Below, piece by piece: positions 17,271 through 25,358 of a DNA stretch of 64,000 nt. The DNA lies in contig NZ_CP132311.1 in the NCBI RefSeq assembly GCF_030733845.1, forward strand, positions 3,041,501 to 3,105,500. The letters run 5' to 3'. The notes beneath the pieces were generated by a model. That model was given only the letters and a program-made list of their open reading frames with translations. It was not told the DNA's origin and searched no databases. The DNA comes from Shinella zoogloeoides. Lineage in GTDB: Bacteria > Pseudomonadota > Alphaproteobacteria > Rhizobiales > Rhizobiaceae. Each line of letters begins with the position of its first letter. Positions within the stretch are counted from its first letter, which is position 1. Both the position numbers and the translations under genes were made by a program.

Positions 17271-17939
17271 ATGCTGAAACTCGCTTTGCTCACGGCTTGG
17301 CTGTTCCTTGCCGCTCTCTGCCCTCCCCTTCTTGCCGCCGACGACGCCATGACCGCTCAACTCCACAAGGCGGCCGCGGCCGACGATGCCGCCGCCGTAA
17401 AGACGCTTCTCGCCGAGGGCGCCGCGATCGACGCACGCGACGCGAGCGGCGCGACGGCGCTGCTGGTCGCCACGCACGGAAACAAGGTGAACGCCGCCCG
17501 CGCGCTGATCGAGGCCGGCGCCGACGTCAACGCCAAGGACAGTATCGAGGACAGTCCCTACCTCTATGCCGGCGCCCGCGGCCACCTCGAAATCCTCAAG
17601 CTGACGCTTTCCCACGGCGCCGACCTCAAGAGCATCAATCGCTATGGCGGCACCGCCCTCATTCCCGCTTCCGAGCGCGGCCATGTCGAAACCGTCGAGA
17701 CCCTGATTGCAGCCGGCGTCGATGTCGATCATGTCAACCGGCTCGGCTGGACGGCCCTCCTGGAGGCTATCATCCTCGGCGACGGCGGACCGCGCCACCA
17801 GAAGATCGTCGATCTACTGGTCAAGGCCGGCGCGAAGGTCGACCTCGCCGACAATGACGGCGTGACGCCGCTCCAGCACGCCCGCACACGCGGCTACGGC
17901 GAGATCGCCGCCCTGCTGGAAAAGGCGGGCGCGAAGTGA
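17271..17939 (+). CDS. Exported ankyrin-repeat protein
   Basis: The 222-residue protein has a signal peptide (MLKLALLTAWLFLAALCPPLLAA), then about five ankyrin repeats from residue ~28 to the end. These show the typical G-ATALL, A-L-L-AGA-VNAKD and G-TPLQHAR patterns. Ankyrin repeats mediate protein binding; an enzymatic role is not expected. It is probably periplasmic, and the partner is unknown. The upstream 85 bases are AT-richer than the surroundings and should hold its promoter. It is followed by allE after 47 bases on the same strand, so cotranscription is possible. Confidence 0.75.
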   Translation: MLKLALLTAWLFLAALCPPLLAADDAMTAQLHKAAAADDAAAVKTLLAEGAAIDARDASGATALLVATHGNKVNAARALIEAGADVNAKDSIEDSPYLYAGARGHLEILKLTLSHGADLKSINRYGGTALIPASERGHVETVETLIAAGVDVDHVNRLGWTALLEAIILGDGGPRHQKIVDLLVKAGAKVDLADNDGVTPLQHARTRGYGEIAALLEKAGAK

Positions 17940-17986
17940 CGTTGCAAAGACTATCGTGAAATACTCACAGCAAAGGGCCTGAGACG

Positions 17987-18823
17987 ATGCAAAGAAGCTA
18001 CTATTCCTCCCTCGGCGGCCATCCCCCGCAGAGCGACCTCCTGACCGGCCGTGCCGTCTTCACGGAGGCCTATGCGGTGATCCCCAAGGGGGTGATGCAG
18101 GACATCGTCACCAGCTTCCTGCCCTTCTGGAACGATACGCGCTGCTGGGTCATCGCCCGCCCGCTCTCGGGTTTTGCCGAAACCTTCTCGCAATACGTCA
18201 TGGAAGTGGCGCCGGGCGGCGGCAGCGACCGGCCGGAGCAGGACCCGGAGGCCGAAGGCGTGCTGTTCGTCGTCGACGGCGAGGTGGAACTGACGCTGCC
18301 GACCGGCAAGCACACGCTCCAGCCAGGCGGCTATGCCTTCCTGCCCCCGGGCCTGAAATGGTCGCTGCACAACCGCTCCGGCGCCCATGCCCGTTTCCAT
18401 TGGATCCGCAAGGCCTATGAGGCCGTCGACGGCCTGCCGCATCCCGAGCCGCTGATCCTCAACGAGAAGGACATCACCCCGAACGCCATGCCCGGCACGA
18501 ACGGCGGCTGGGCGACGACGCGCTTCGTCGACCCCAACGACCTTCGCCACGACATGCATGTGACGATCGTCACGCTGATGCCCGGCGCGGTCATTCCGTT
18601 CGCCGAAACCCACGTCATGGAGCACGGCCTCTACGTGCTGCAGGGCAAGGCCGTCTATCGCCTCAACCAGGACTGGGTGGAAGTGGAAGCCGGCGACTTC
18701 ATGTGGCTGCGCGCCTTCTGCCCGCAGGCCTGCTATGCCGGCGGCCCCGGCCCGTTCCGGTACCTGCTCTACAAGGACGTCAACCGCCATATGGCGCTGA
18801 AGCCCTTCGGCTCGCGCCGCTAA
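17987..18823 (+). CDS. allE: (S)-ureidoglycine aminohydrolase (AllE/UGlyAH), bicupin
   Basis: The 278-residue protein has two cupin barrels, about residues 60-130 and 190-260. The C-terminal barrel holds the manganese ligands of the family, E207, H209 and H213 in FAETHVMEHGLYVLQG. The N-terminal segment YYSSLGGHPPQ is characteristic. The enzyme releases ammonia from (S)-ureidoglycine to form (S)-ureidoglycolate in allantoin breakdown. No allantoinase or allantoate amidohydrolase is in the window, so it is an isolated pathway gene here. A strong terminator follows it. Confidence 0.88.
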   Translation: MQRSYYSSLGGHPPQSDLLTGRAVFTEAYAVIPKGVMQDIVTSFLPFWNDTRCWVIARPLSGFAETFSQYVMEVAPGGGSDRPEQDPEAEGVLFVVDGEVELTLPTGKHTLQPGGYAFLPPGLKWSLHNRSGAHARFHWIRKAYEAVDGLPHPEPLILNEKDITPNAMPGTNGGWATTRFVDPNDLRHDMHVTIVTLMPGAVIPFAETHVMEHGLYVLQGKAVYRLNQDWVEVEAGDFMWLRAFCPQACYAGGPGPFRYLLYKDVNRHMALKPFGSRR

Positions 18824-18845
18824 GCGCAATCGCTTGTGAAATAGA

Positions 18846-18874
18846 AACCCGCGCCCGACCGGCGCGGGTTTTTT
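18846..18874 (+). terminator. Rho-independent terminator after allE
   Basis: AACCCGCGCC (18846-18855) pairs with GGCGCGGGTT (18861-18870) around a five-base loop, followed by a T-run (TT of the stem plus TTTT to 18874). It lies between allE and the converging MFS gene and can serve both strands to some degree. Confidence 0.9.
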
Positions 18875-18877
18875 CGT

Positions 18878-20062
18878 TCAGGCGGAAAACGGCATCGCTT
18901 TCGGATAGTGCCGCGGATCGAAGCGCAGATAGAGCAGCGCCGTCACCAGCACGCAGCCGAGATGCAGGATCCAACCGGCGGCAAAGCCGCCCGTCCAGTC
19001 ATGCAGCAGCGCCATCGCATAGGGGCCGATCGCGGCGATGAGGAAGCCGCCGCCCTGCATCAGCGCGGCGAGCGCACCGGCCTGTTCGGGCCGTGGCAGG
19101 TGGTCGAGCGCAGTGACGATGGCGAGCGCGAAGCTGCCGCCGAGACCCGCGCCGCACAGCCCTGCCCAGACGACCGGCGCCGCGCCGGGAAAGCCGGCAA
19201 GGCCGAGGAAGCCGACAGCCTGGAAGGCGATCGTCATCCACAGCCAGCGGCGGCGGTCGATATTGCGGCGCGCGAGGATGGGAAGGCCGAGAGCGGCCAG
19301 GGCCTGGCACATCGCCATGACGGCGACGAGGCCGCTGCTGTCGGCACTCGTCCAGCCCTGCGCCTGATAGTACGGGGCGAGCCAGGCGATCATCGACGTG
19401 TAGCCCGCATTGATCAGGCCGAAGGCCGCCATCAGCGCCCAGGTCCGCGGCCGCCGCAGCAGCTGGCGGCTCAGCGTGCCGTCGGGCTTGCTCGACTGAA
19501 CGTCGGAGAGGATGCGCCAGGCTGCCGCAAGCGCGATCGCCACCGGCAGCGCCAGCCAGGCGAGCGCCGCCCGCCAGCCATAGCCGGCATGGACGAGCAC
19601 CGGCATCAGCCGCGCGCCGAAGGCGCCGCCCGCCATGATCATCGCGGAATAGAGGCCCGTGACAGCAGGCACATGCGCCGGGAAGCGCGCCTTGATGATG
19701 CCGGGAAAGGCGGCCTGGATGAATGCGACGCCGATCCCGCAGAGCGCGGCCGTCAGGATGAGCGACAGGCCGTCCGAGGCGAAGAGGCGGAGGGCGGAGC
19801 CGGCAAGGAGAATGGCGAGCGCGATCAGCAGGCCGCGCCGCGTGCCGATCTTCACCTGAAGGCCGGGCGCCACGAAGGCGCCGAGCCCCATCAGGAACAT
19901 CGGCAGCAGCGTCAGCATCGCGATGCCGCCATAGCCGAGGCCCGTATCCGCGGCGATCTCGACCAGAATGGGCGCGGGAGCGGCAAGGAAGGGGCGAAGG
20001 TTGAGGCCGACAAGCACGACCAGTGCGAGCATCGCCAAATCGCCGGCGCGCGTATCCGTCAT
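18878..20062 (-). CDS. MFS transporter, CynX/NimT-like
   Basis: A 394-residue membrane protein with about 12 membrane segments. ATG 20062 is chosen because GAGG sits a few bases upstream; ATG 20065 directly before it is equally possible. The start LALVVLVGLNLRPFLAAPAP resembles the cyanate/2-nitroimidazole (CynX/NimT/YeaN) branch of the major facilitator superfamily. Members move small organic or anionic compounds; the substrate here is not known. It diverges from a LysR regulator, the likely controller, and converges on allE behind a terminator. Confidence 0.78.
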   Translation of the reverse strand: MTDTRAGDLAMLALVVLVGLNLRPFLAAPAPILVEIAADTGLGYGGIAMLTLLPMFLMGLGAFVAPGLQVKIGTRRGLLIALAILLAGSALRLFASDGLSLILTAALCGIGVAFIQAAFPGIIKARFPAHVPAVTGLYSAMIMAGGAFGARLMPVLVHAGYGWRAALAWLALPVAIALAAAWRILSDVQSSKPDGTLSRQLLRRPRTWALMAAFGLINAGYTSMIAWLAPYYQAQGWTSADSSGLVAVMAMCQALAALGLPILARRNIDRRRWLWMTIAFQAVGFLGLAGFPGAAPVVWAGLCGAGLGGSFALAIVTALDHLPRPEQAGALAALMQGGGFLIAAIGPYAMALLHDWTGGFAAGWILHLGCVLVTALLYLRFDPRHYPKAMPFSA

Positions 20063-20198
20063 CATTCGCCTCACATGCTGAAAGTGCTTTCGACGGCGGC
20101 AATTCCCCACCGTTCTTGCCCTATCGCTACCACCGCCTTGAATCATGCGCAAATTAGATGTTTAGATAGCCATTATTCCAAATACCAATGGAGATGCC
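20063..20198. promoter_or_regulatory. Divergent promoter region of the MFS gene and LysR regulator
   Basis: The 136-bp gap has an AT-rich core (about 20140-20185) with TTAGATG/TTAGATAGC direct repeats and ATTATTCCAAAT near the LysR start. LysR proteins commonly bind such T-N11-A regions and regulate the divergent neighbour and themselves. I cannot pick out one clear operator. Confidence 0.4.
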
Positions 20199-21053
20199 GT
20201 GCTCGACCCGCGCCTGCTCCGGGCTTTCGTGGCGATCGCCGATGCCGGCAGTTTCACGGCAGCAGCCGACCGCCTGCATATGACCCAATCGACCATGAGC
20301 CAGCAGATCGCCCGTCTCGAAGAGGCGATCGGGCGCGAACTGGTCGACCGCGCCGCGCGGCCCGTGCGCCTGACGGTGACCGGCGAGCGCCTGCTCGGCC
20401 ACGCCCGCCGCATCCTCTCGCTCCAGAACGAGGCGTTGACCCTCATGGCGGAGACTTCCGGCACGACCTCGGTGCGGATCGGCATGCCTGATGACATCGC
20501 GACGCCGGAAATGGCCGTCGCCTTCGCCGCCTTCACCAAGCGCCACAAGGAGGCCCGCCTCGACGTCACGACGGGCCTTCGCGCAGACCTGACGCGCCGC
20601 TACCGCTCCGGCGAGCTCGACATCGTGGTGCTGAAGGAGGACAAGCCGAGCCCCGACAGCTGGGCGAGCCATGAGGAGCCGATCGCCTGGTTCACCGCAC
20701 AGGATGCGGCAGGCACGCTGCCCGACCCGGTGCCGCTCGTCACCTTCCCGCCCGGAGGCCTCTACCGCGACGCCATGTTCGAGCGGCTGGAGCGCGAGCG
20801 CCGCCGCTGGTACGTCGCCTTCACCTCCGCGAGCCTGCGCAACGTGCTGATGGCCGTGGAAGCGGGCCTCGGCCTGTCGCTGCTGCCGGTCGATGCCGCC
20901 AGGGGATGGCGGATCAAGCCGGTCGCCGATTTCACGGCGGAGCCGCCCGTCGTCGCCTCGCTCTATTCCTGGGAGCGGGGCGGCATCGTCGGGGAACTGG
21001 CAAACGAAGTGCTCGACATCCTCAAGCGGCACTTTGCGCGTGATCGGATTTAG
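20199..21053 (+). CDS. LysR-family transcriptional regulator
   Basis: A 284-residue regulator starting at GTG 20199 with GGAG five bases before it. The N-terminal helix-turn-helix lies at about residues 4-62 (LLRAFVAIADAGSFTAAADRLHMTQSTMSQQIARLEE, quoted here only as position). A periplasmic-binding-protein-like effector domain follows (about 90-280). It is divergent from the CynX-like MFS gene and likely regulates it. Its 3' end overlaps matB tail to tail by four bases. Confidence 0.88.
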   Translation: MLDPRLLRAFVAIADAGSFTAAADRLHMTQSTMSQQIARLEEAIGRELVDRAARPVRLTVTGERLLGHARRILSLQNEALTLMAETSGTTSVRIGMPDDIATPEMAVAFAAFTKRHKEARLDVTTGLRADLTRRYRSGELDIVVLKEDKPSPDSWASHEEPIAWFTAQDAAGTLPDPVPLVTFPPGGLYRDAMFERLERERRRWYVAFTSASLRNVLMAVEAGLGLSLLPVDAARGWRIKPVADFTAEPPVVASLYSWERGGIVGELANEVLDILKRHFARDRI

Positions 21054-22561
21054 GCCTTGTAGAGATCCGCATAGGTCTGGCGCAGCACGTTCTTCTGCAC
21101 CTTGCCCATGGTGTTGCGCGGCAGGTCGTCGACGAAGAGCACGCGTTTGGGCTGCTTGTAGCGCGCCAGCCGGTCCTTCAGCCCTTCGAGCACGGCCTTC
21201 TCGTCGAGCATCGAGCCCTTGGCCTGCACCACGACGGCCGTCACGCCCTCGCCGAAATCGGGATGCGGCACGCCGATGACGGCGCTTTCGACGACGCCGG
21301 GCATGCCGTCGATCTCGCTCTCCACTTCCTTCGGATAGATGTTGTAGCCGCCGGAGATGACGAGGTCCTTGCCGCGCCCGACGATGTGAACGTAGCCGCG
21401 CTCGTCGATCTTGCCGAGGTCGCCGGTGATGAAGAAGCCGTTCGCGCGGAACTCGGCCGCGGTCTTCTCCGGCATGCGCCAATAGCCCTTGAAGACGTTC
21501 GGGCCTTTCACTTCAATCATGCCCGTCTCGCCGTCCGGCAGCGGCCTGCCGGTTTCCGGCTCGGTGACCTGAAGCGAGACGCCGGGCAGCGGGAACCCCA
21601 CCGTGCCGGCCACCCGGTCGCCGTCATAGGGATTGGAGGTGTTCATGTTGGTCTCGGTCATCCCGTAGCGTTCGAGGATGGCGTGGCCGGTCTTTTGCGA
21701 GAAGGCGCGGTGGGTTTCCGCCAGAAGCGGCGCGGAGCCGGAAACGAAGAGCCGCATCCCTGCCGTCGCCGCGCGTGTCAGGCCGGGATGCTGCGCGAGC
21801 CGGACATAGAAGGTCGGCACGCCCATCATCACCGTGGCGTTCTCCATCAGCCGCAATGCCTCGTCGGCATCGAATTTCGGCAGGAGATACATCGACGCGC
21901 CGGCCAGCAGCGTGACGTTCGAGGCGACGAAGAGGCCGTGGGTGTGGAAGATCGGCAGGGCATGGATCAGCCGGTCGGCGCTGGTGAAGCGCCAGTGATC
22001 GCGCAGCGTCAGCGCGTTCGAGAGCAGGTTGTCATGCGTCAGCATCGCGCCCTTGGAACGCCCTGTCGTGCCGGACGTGTAGAGGATCGCCGCCAGATCG
22101 TCCGGGCCGCGTTCGGCATCGGCAAAGTCCGCCGCTTCGCCGCCGGCCCGCTGCAGAAGGCTGCCGCCGCCCGTCGCGTCCAGCGTTTCGACCGTGCAGC
22201 CGTAAGCCGCCGCGATCCCCGCCACGCCCTCGCGGGCCCGCGGATCAACGACAATCAGCCGCGGCTCGGCGTCGCCGATGAAATAATCGAGTTCCGCCAG
22301 CGTGTAGGCCGGGTTGAGCGGCAGGTACACTGCTCCTGCGCGCAGGCACGCGAGATAGAGCATGAGCGCCTCGGGGCTCTTTTCCACTTGCACCGCCACC
22401 CGGTCGCCCGGCTGCACGCCGAGGGCCTGGAGCGCGCCCGCCATCTGGCCGGAAAATCGGATCATGTCGCCATAGGTCCAGCGCCGCCCCTCGGCCGTCT
22501 CGATGAAGACGGCTTCCGGCGTCGCGGCCGCGCGGATCGCGTCGAAAAGATGATTGGCCAT
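21050..22561 (-). CDS. matB: Malonyl-CoA synthetase (MatB)
   Basis: The 503-residue protein belongs to the adenylate-forming acyl-CoA synthetases. It has the P-loop YTSGTTGRSKGA near residues 157-168, the A5 motif ERYGMTETNM, the A7 motif GDLGKIDERGYVHIVGR and the C-terminal catalytic lysine in PRNTMGKVQK. Length and sequence resemble MatB, which makes malonyl-CoA from malonate, ATP and CoA. A strong AGGAGGAG site precedes ATG. It follows an SDR gene 69 bases upstream on the same strand. No malonyl-CoA decarboxylase (MatA) or malonate carrier is in view, so methylmalonate or another dicarboxylate remains possible. Confidence 0.85.
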   Translation of the reverse strand: MANHLFDAIRAAATPEAVFIETAEGRRWTYGDMIRFSGQMAGALQALGVQPGDRVAVQVEKSPEALMLYLACLRAGAVYLPLNPAYTLAELDYFIGDAEPRLIVVDPRAREGVAGIAAAYGCTVETLDATGGGSLLQRAGGEAADFADAERGPDDLAAILYTSGTTGRSKGAMLTHDNLLSNALTLRDHWRFTSADRLIHALPIFHTHGLFVASNVTLLAGASMYLLPKFDADEALRLMENATVMMGVPTFYVRLAQHPGLTRAATAGMRLFVSGSAPLLAETHRAFSQKTGHAILERYGMTETNMNTSNPYDGDRVAGTVGFPLPGVSLQVTEPETGRPLPDGETGMIEVKGPNVFKGYWRMPEKTAAEFRANGFFITGDLGKIDERGYVHIVGRGKDLVISGGYNIYPKEVESEIDGMPGVVESAVIGVPHPDFGEGVTAVVVQAKGSMLDEKAVLEGLKDRLARYKQPKRVLFVDDLPRNTMGKVQKNVLRQTYADLYKA

Positions 22562-22630
22562 GGGTGATCTCCTCCTGCTTTCGCCCGCACATTGTCACAC
22601 TGCCGGGCGGCAGCGCCAGAGGCAAACGCT

Positions 22631-23413
22631 TCAGCGCAGGAGACCCTGCCCGCCATCGATCCACAGCGGGATGCCGGTGATGTGCCGGGCCTTGGAAGAG
22701 GCGAGGAACAGGATCGCGTCAGCCACCTCGTCGGCCGTTCCGGGCTTGCCGTGCGACACGGGGATATCGCCCTCCGGCCACACGACAGGAATGCCGGCCT
22801 CGCCCGCACCGCGCTGATCGGTGTTCTCGTCGATGCTCGTTTCGATCGCGCCTGGGCAGACGGCATTGACGCGGATGCGCGCCTTGCCGAGTTCCAGCGC
22901 CAGTTGCTGCGCCATCGCCACCTGCGCGGCCTTGGTGGCGGAATAGGCCGTCGCACCCGGCGTGGTGAAGGTACGCGTGCCGTTGATCGACGAGACGATG
23001 ACGATAGCGCCTTCGCCCGCCTGCTTGAGATGGGGAACGGTCAGGTGCAGCGTGAGATAGGTGCCGCGCAGATTGATGGCGATCGTCTCGTCCCATTCGG
23101 CGGGCTTGAGGTCATCGATCGGCGCCCAGGCGCCGTTGACGCCCGCATTGGCTACGACGACGTCGAGCCGGCCGAACGCACCGACGAGCTGCTCGACCGC
23201 AACCCGCATGGACGCCTCGTCCGCCACGTCCGCCGCGAGCGCCAGCGCCGCGCCGCCAAGCGAGCGGATTTCCCTTGCGACGGTCTCCACCTCGTCCGCG
23301 GTGCGGCTCAACACGCCGACGCTGGCGCCATACCGGGCGAGCGCCAGGGCCGTTGCCTTGCCGATCCCGGATCCAGCACCGGTAACGAGGGCGACCTTTC
23401 CTGCAAACAGCAT
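22631..23413 (-). CDS. Short-chain dehydrogenase/reductase (SDR)
   Basis: A 260-residue classical SDR starting at ATG 23413 (MLFAGKVAL) behind an AAGGAG-like site. The cofactor motif TGAGSGIG lies near residues 10-17, NAG near 88-90, catalytic serine in VSSING near 140-145 and YSATK near 155-159, with a C-terminal IDGGQGL. The basic residues after the first strand suggest NADP or NAD use, but I cannot decide. It is upstream of matB in the same direction and probably cotranscribed; a beta-keto or 3-hydroxy acid step is only a guess. Confidence 0.85.
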   Translation of the reverse strand: MLFAGKVALVTGAGSGIGKATALALARYGASVGVLSRTADEVETVAREIRSLGGAALALAADVADEASMRVAVEQLVGAFGRLDVVVANAGVNGAWAPIDDLKPAEWDETIAINLRGTYLTLHLTVPHLKQAGEGAIVIVSSINGTRTFTTPGATAYSATKAAQVAMAQQLALELGKARIRVNAVCPGAIETSIDENTDQRGAGEAGIPVVWPEGDIPVSHGKPGTADEVADAILFLASSKARHITGIPLWIDGGQGLLR

Positions 23414-23488
23414 GGCAACTCCTTCCAGTGGCCGCGGTCCGGCTTGACAGAAATGCTCCTGCGGGACGTCGGTTCCCCGGATTTTTTC

Positions 23489-23513
23489 GGAACCAAGCGG
23501 AGAGGCTTGCGTT
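23489..23513 (+). promoter_or_regulatory. EcfG/RpoE2-type general-stress promoter
   Basis: GGAAC (23489-23493), a 17-base spacer ending in C, then GTT (23511-23513) matches the alphaproteobacterial EcfG consensus GGAAC-N16-CGTT. It lies 36 bases before the GTG start of the small-protein operon. Three more elements with the same spacer occur in the next 8 kb. Confidence 0.75.
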
Positions 23514-23549
23514 TGCTCAAAAGACGAAGCCAGTTCGCAGGAGCTACCC

Positions 23550-23756
23550 GTGCGCCAGAAGAAAAAGCCGCTACCCCGCAAACCCGCCGTCTCCCCGGAA
23601 GCAGAACTTCGCAACGCCCGCAAACGCCGCAATTCCTGGGAGCCGCAGGTGATCGTGCCGCAGCAGGTCGATCTGCCGCTCGTCCGGTCCGAGCGGGAGG
23701 AAGTGGCCGTGCCGGCCGCTCCGAATGGCCGCAGCCTCGTCAACGGGCGGCTTTGA
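23550..23756 (+). CDS. Small basic hypothetical protein (68 aa)
   Basis: The GTG start at 23550 follows GCAGGAG with good spacing and sits just after an EcfG-type promoter. The N-terminal half is very basic (MRQKKKPLPRKP, then NARKRRNSW) and proline-rich; the C-terminal half is acidic to neutral with no hydrophobic core. It looks unstructured and could bind nucleic acid. The stop overlaps the ribosome site of the CBS gene 16 bases downstream, which supports its reality as the first gene of the operon. I do not recognise a family. Confidence 0.6.
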   Translation: MRQKKKPLPRKPAVSPEAELRNARKRRNSWEPQVIVPQQVDLPLVRSEREEVAVPAAPNGRSLVNGRL

Positions 23757-23772
23757 AGGAGGGCGGATCGCG

Positions 23773-24165
23773 ATGCGTGTGAAGGACGTGATGTCCGCCC
23801 AGATCGTTACGGTCTCGCCCAATGACACCGCCCAATCGGCCGCCCGGCTGATGCTCGAAACCGAAGTCGGCGCGCTGCCGGTCGAAGTGCCCGGCGTGGG
23901 CGCCATCGTCGGCATCCTCACGGACCGCGACATCGTCGTCTCGGTGCTGGCGCGCGGACTTTCCACCTCGACGACCATTGCCGAGTTCATGACCGTGTCG
24001 CCTGAAGTCTGTAACGAGAATGACGACACGGCAGCGGTGGCCGCCCGCATGCGCGAATTCGCGGTGCGCCGCCTCGTCGTTGTGAACGACGACCGGCATG
24101 TCGTCGGCATCGTCAGCCTCGTCGATATCCACAACGAGAAAGCCGCTGCGGAGGGATTGCGATGA
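23773..24165 (+). CDS. CBS-domain-pair protein
   Basis: A 130-residue protein made only of two CBS domains (about residues 5-60 and 70-126), starting at ATG 23773 behind AAGGAGGG. MSAQIVTVSPNDT and GILTDRDIVV are the typical repeat elements. Such stand-alone Bateman modules sense adenosine nucleotides and bind partners. It overlaps DUF982 by four bases (ATGA). A paralogue at 30580 stands between treZ and treY, also behind a stress-type promoter. Confidence 0.85.
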   Translation: MRVKDVMSAQIVTVSPNDTAQSAARLMLETEVGALPVEVPGVGAIVGILTDRDIVVSVLARGLSTSTTIAEFMTVSPEVCNENDDTAAVAARMREFAVRRLVVVNDDRHVVGIVSLVDIHNEKAAAEGLR

Positions 24166-24428
24166 CCATCTTTGCGAACGACCGGCTGTGGGACGAAGCC
24201 GTGGTGATCGAGGGCGACCGGCAGGTCATTCGCGTGCAGAGCACGCGCGACGCCCTGCTCTGCCTCAAGAACCATTGGCCGATACAAGACGGACCTGCTG
24301 GCCAGACGGCGAAAAGCGTCTGCGAGCAGGGGCTGACAAGCGACGACGACCCGGCGTTCGCCCGCCGGGCCTTTATCGAAGCGGCAAAGGAGGCCGGCTT
24401 CCGCGTGAATTCATGGACGGCCGCATAG
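24162..24428 (+). CDS. DUF982 family protein
   Basis: An 88-residue acidic protein with the DUF982 pattern: a WDEAVVIE strand, VQSTRDALLCLKNHWP, and a C-terminal ARRAFIEAAKEAGF helix. The domain is largely confined to rhizobia and relatives and has no known function. It begins within the stop of the CBS gene and precedes a DUF2934 gene, inside the stress operon. Confidence 0.8.
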   Translation: MTIFANDRLWDEAVVIEGDRQVIRVQSTRDALLCLKNHWPIQDGPAGQTAKSVCEQGLTSDDDPAFARRAFIEAAKEAGFRVNSWTAA

Positions 24429-24457
24429 ACGGCTGCCAATCTCGAAGGGACATCACC

Positions 24458-24772
24458 GTGGACGACGAACGCCAGGAATGGATCAGCAAGCGCGCCTATG
24501 GCCTGTGGGAGAAAGCAGGTCGCCCGCATGGCAAGGACCGCGAGCACTGGGAACAGGCAGAGCGCGAACGCGCCGAACTCGAAAGGGTGGCTCTTCCCGA
24601 ACATCTCAAGCGAAAGCGCAATTCGACCGAGGCCGATGACGCCACCAGCGCCGCCGTTGCCTCGACAAAGGGGATGCTGCCCAGGAACCGCGGCAAGGTT
24701 CTTCCCGCCGCTCCGCGCGGCCGGCCGAAGGCATCCCAAACCGGCCCCGCCGGCGGGGCCACGACTTCATGA
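24458..24772 (+). CDS. DUF2934 family protein
   Basis: A 104-residue hydrophilic protein. GTG 24458 is chosen because AAGGGA lies seven bases upstream. The N-terminal domain has the DUF2934 pattern RAYGLWEKAGRPHGKDREHW, a short helical stretch seen in many rhizobial stress genes. The tail is basic and rich in alanine and proline (NRGKVLPAAPRGRPK), suggestive of nucleic acid contact. Function unknown; its place between DUF982 and a PfpI protein suggests stress response. Confidence 0.75.
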   Translation: MDDERQEWISKRAYGLWEKAGRPHGKDREHWEQAERERAELERVALPEHLKRKRNSTEADDATSAAVASTKGMLPRNRGKVLPAAPRGRPKASQTGPAGGATTS

Positions 24773-24785
24773 GAAAGGAAAAACC

Positions 24786-25346
24786 ATGCCCTCCATCAAG
24801 GAATCCCGCATTCTCATTCTCGCCACCGACGGCTACGAGCGCTCCGAGCTGCGCGTTCCGCTCGAAGAACTGAAGAAGCGCGGCGCGACGGTGAAGATCG
24901 CCTCGCTGGAAAAGCGCCCGATCAAGAGCTGGGACAAGAAGGACTGGGGCGACACGGTCGACGTCGACCTGACCGCCGAGGAAACCTCCTCCAAGGATTT
25001 CGATGCGCTCGTCCTGCCCGGCGGCCAGATCAATCCCGACCTCCTGCGCAAGGAAGAGGCGGCAATGGGCGTGGTGAAGGACTTCCTCGCCTCGGGCAAG
25101 GTGGTGGCGGCGATCTGCCATGCGCCCTGGCTGCTGGTCGAGGCGGATGCCCTGCGCGGCCGCAAGGCGACCTCCTATGCCTCGATCCGCACGGACCTGA
25201 CGAATGCCGGCGCGGACTGGCGCGACGAGGAGGTGGTGACCGACCAGGGCATCGTCACCTCGCGCTCGCCGGAGGACCTCGATGCTTTCGTAGCGAAGAT
25301 CGTCGAGGAGATCGAAGAAGGCCGGCACGAACGCCGCGCCGCCTGA
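24786..25346 (+). CDS. PfpI/DJ-1 family protein (glyoxalase/deglycase/protease-like)
   Basis: A 186-residue class I glutamine-amidotransferase-like fold. The nucleophile elbow is AICHAPW with C111 followed by a histidine, and the conserved glutamate lies in DGYERSEL near residue 18. These features match PfpI/YhbO-type proteins, which are reported as stress chaperones, glyoxalases or peptidases. The gene starts 13 bases after DUF2934 with GAAAGGAAA before ATG and ends the operon, facing topoisomerase IB. YhbO-like proteins protect bacteria against several stresses, which fits the EcfG promoter. Confidence 0.85.
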   Translation: MPSIKESRILILATDGYERSELRVPLEELKKRGATVKIASLEKRPIKSWDKKDWGDTVDVDLTAEETSSKDFDALVLPGGQINPDLLRKEEAAMGVVKDFLASGKVVAAICHAPWLLVEADALRGRKATSYASIRTDLTNAGADWRDEEVVTDQGIVTSRSPEDLDAFVAKIVEEIEEGRHERRAA

Positions 25347-25358
25347 TCGCCGTTTCTT

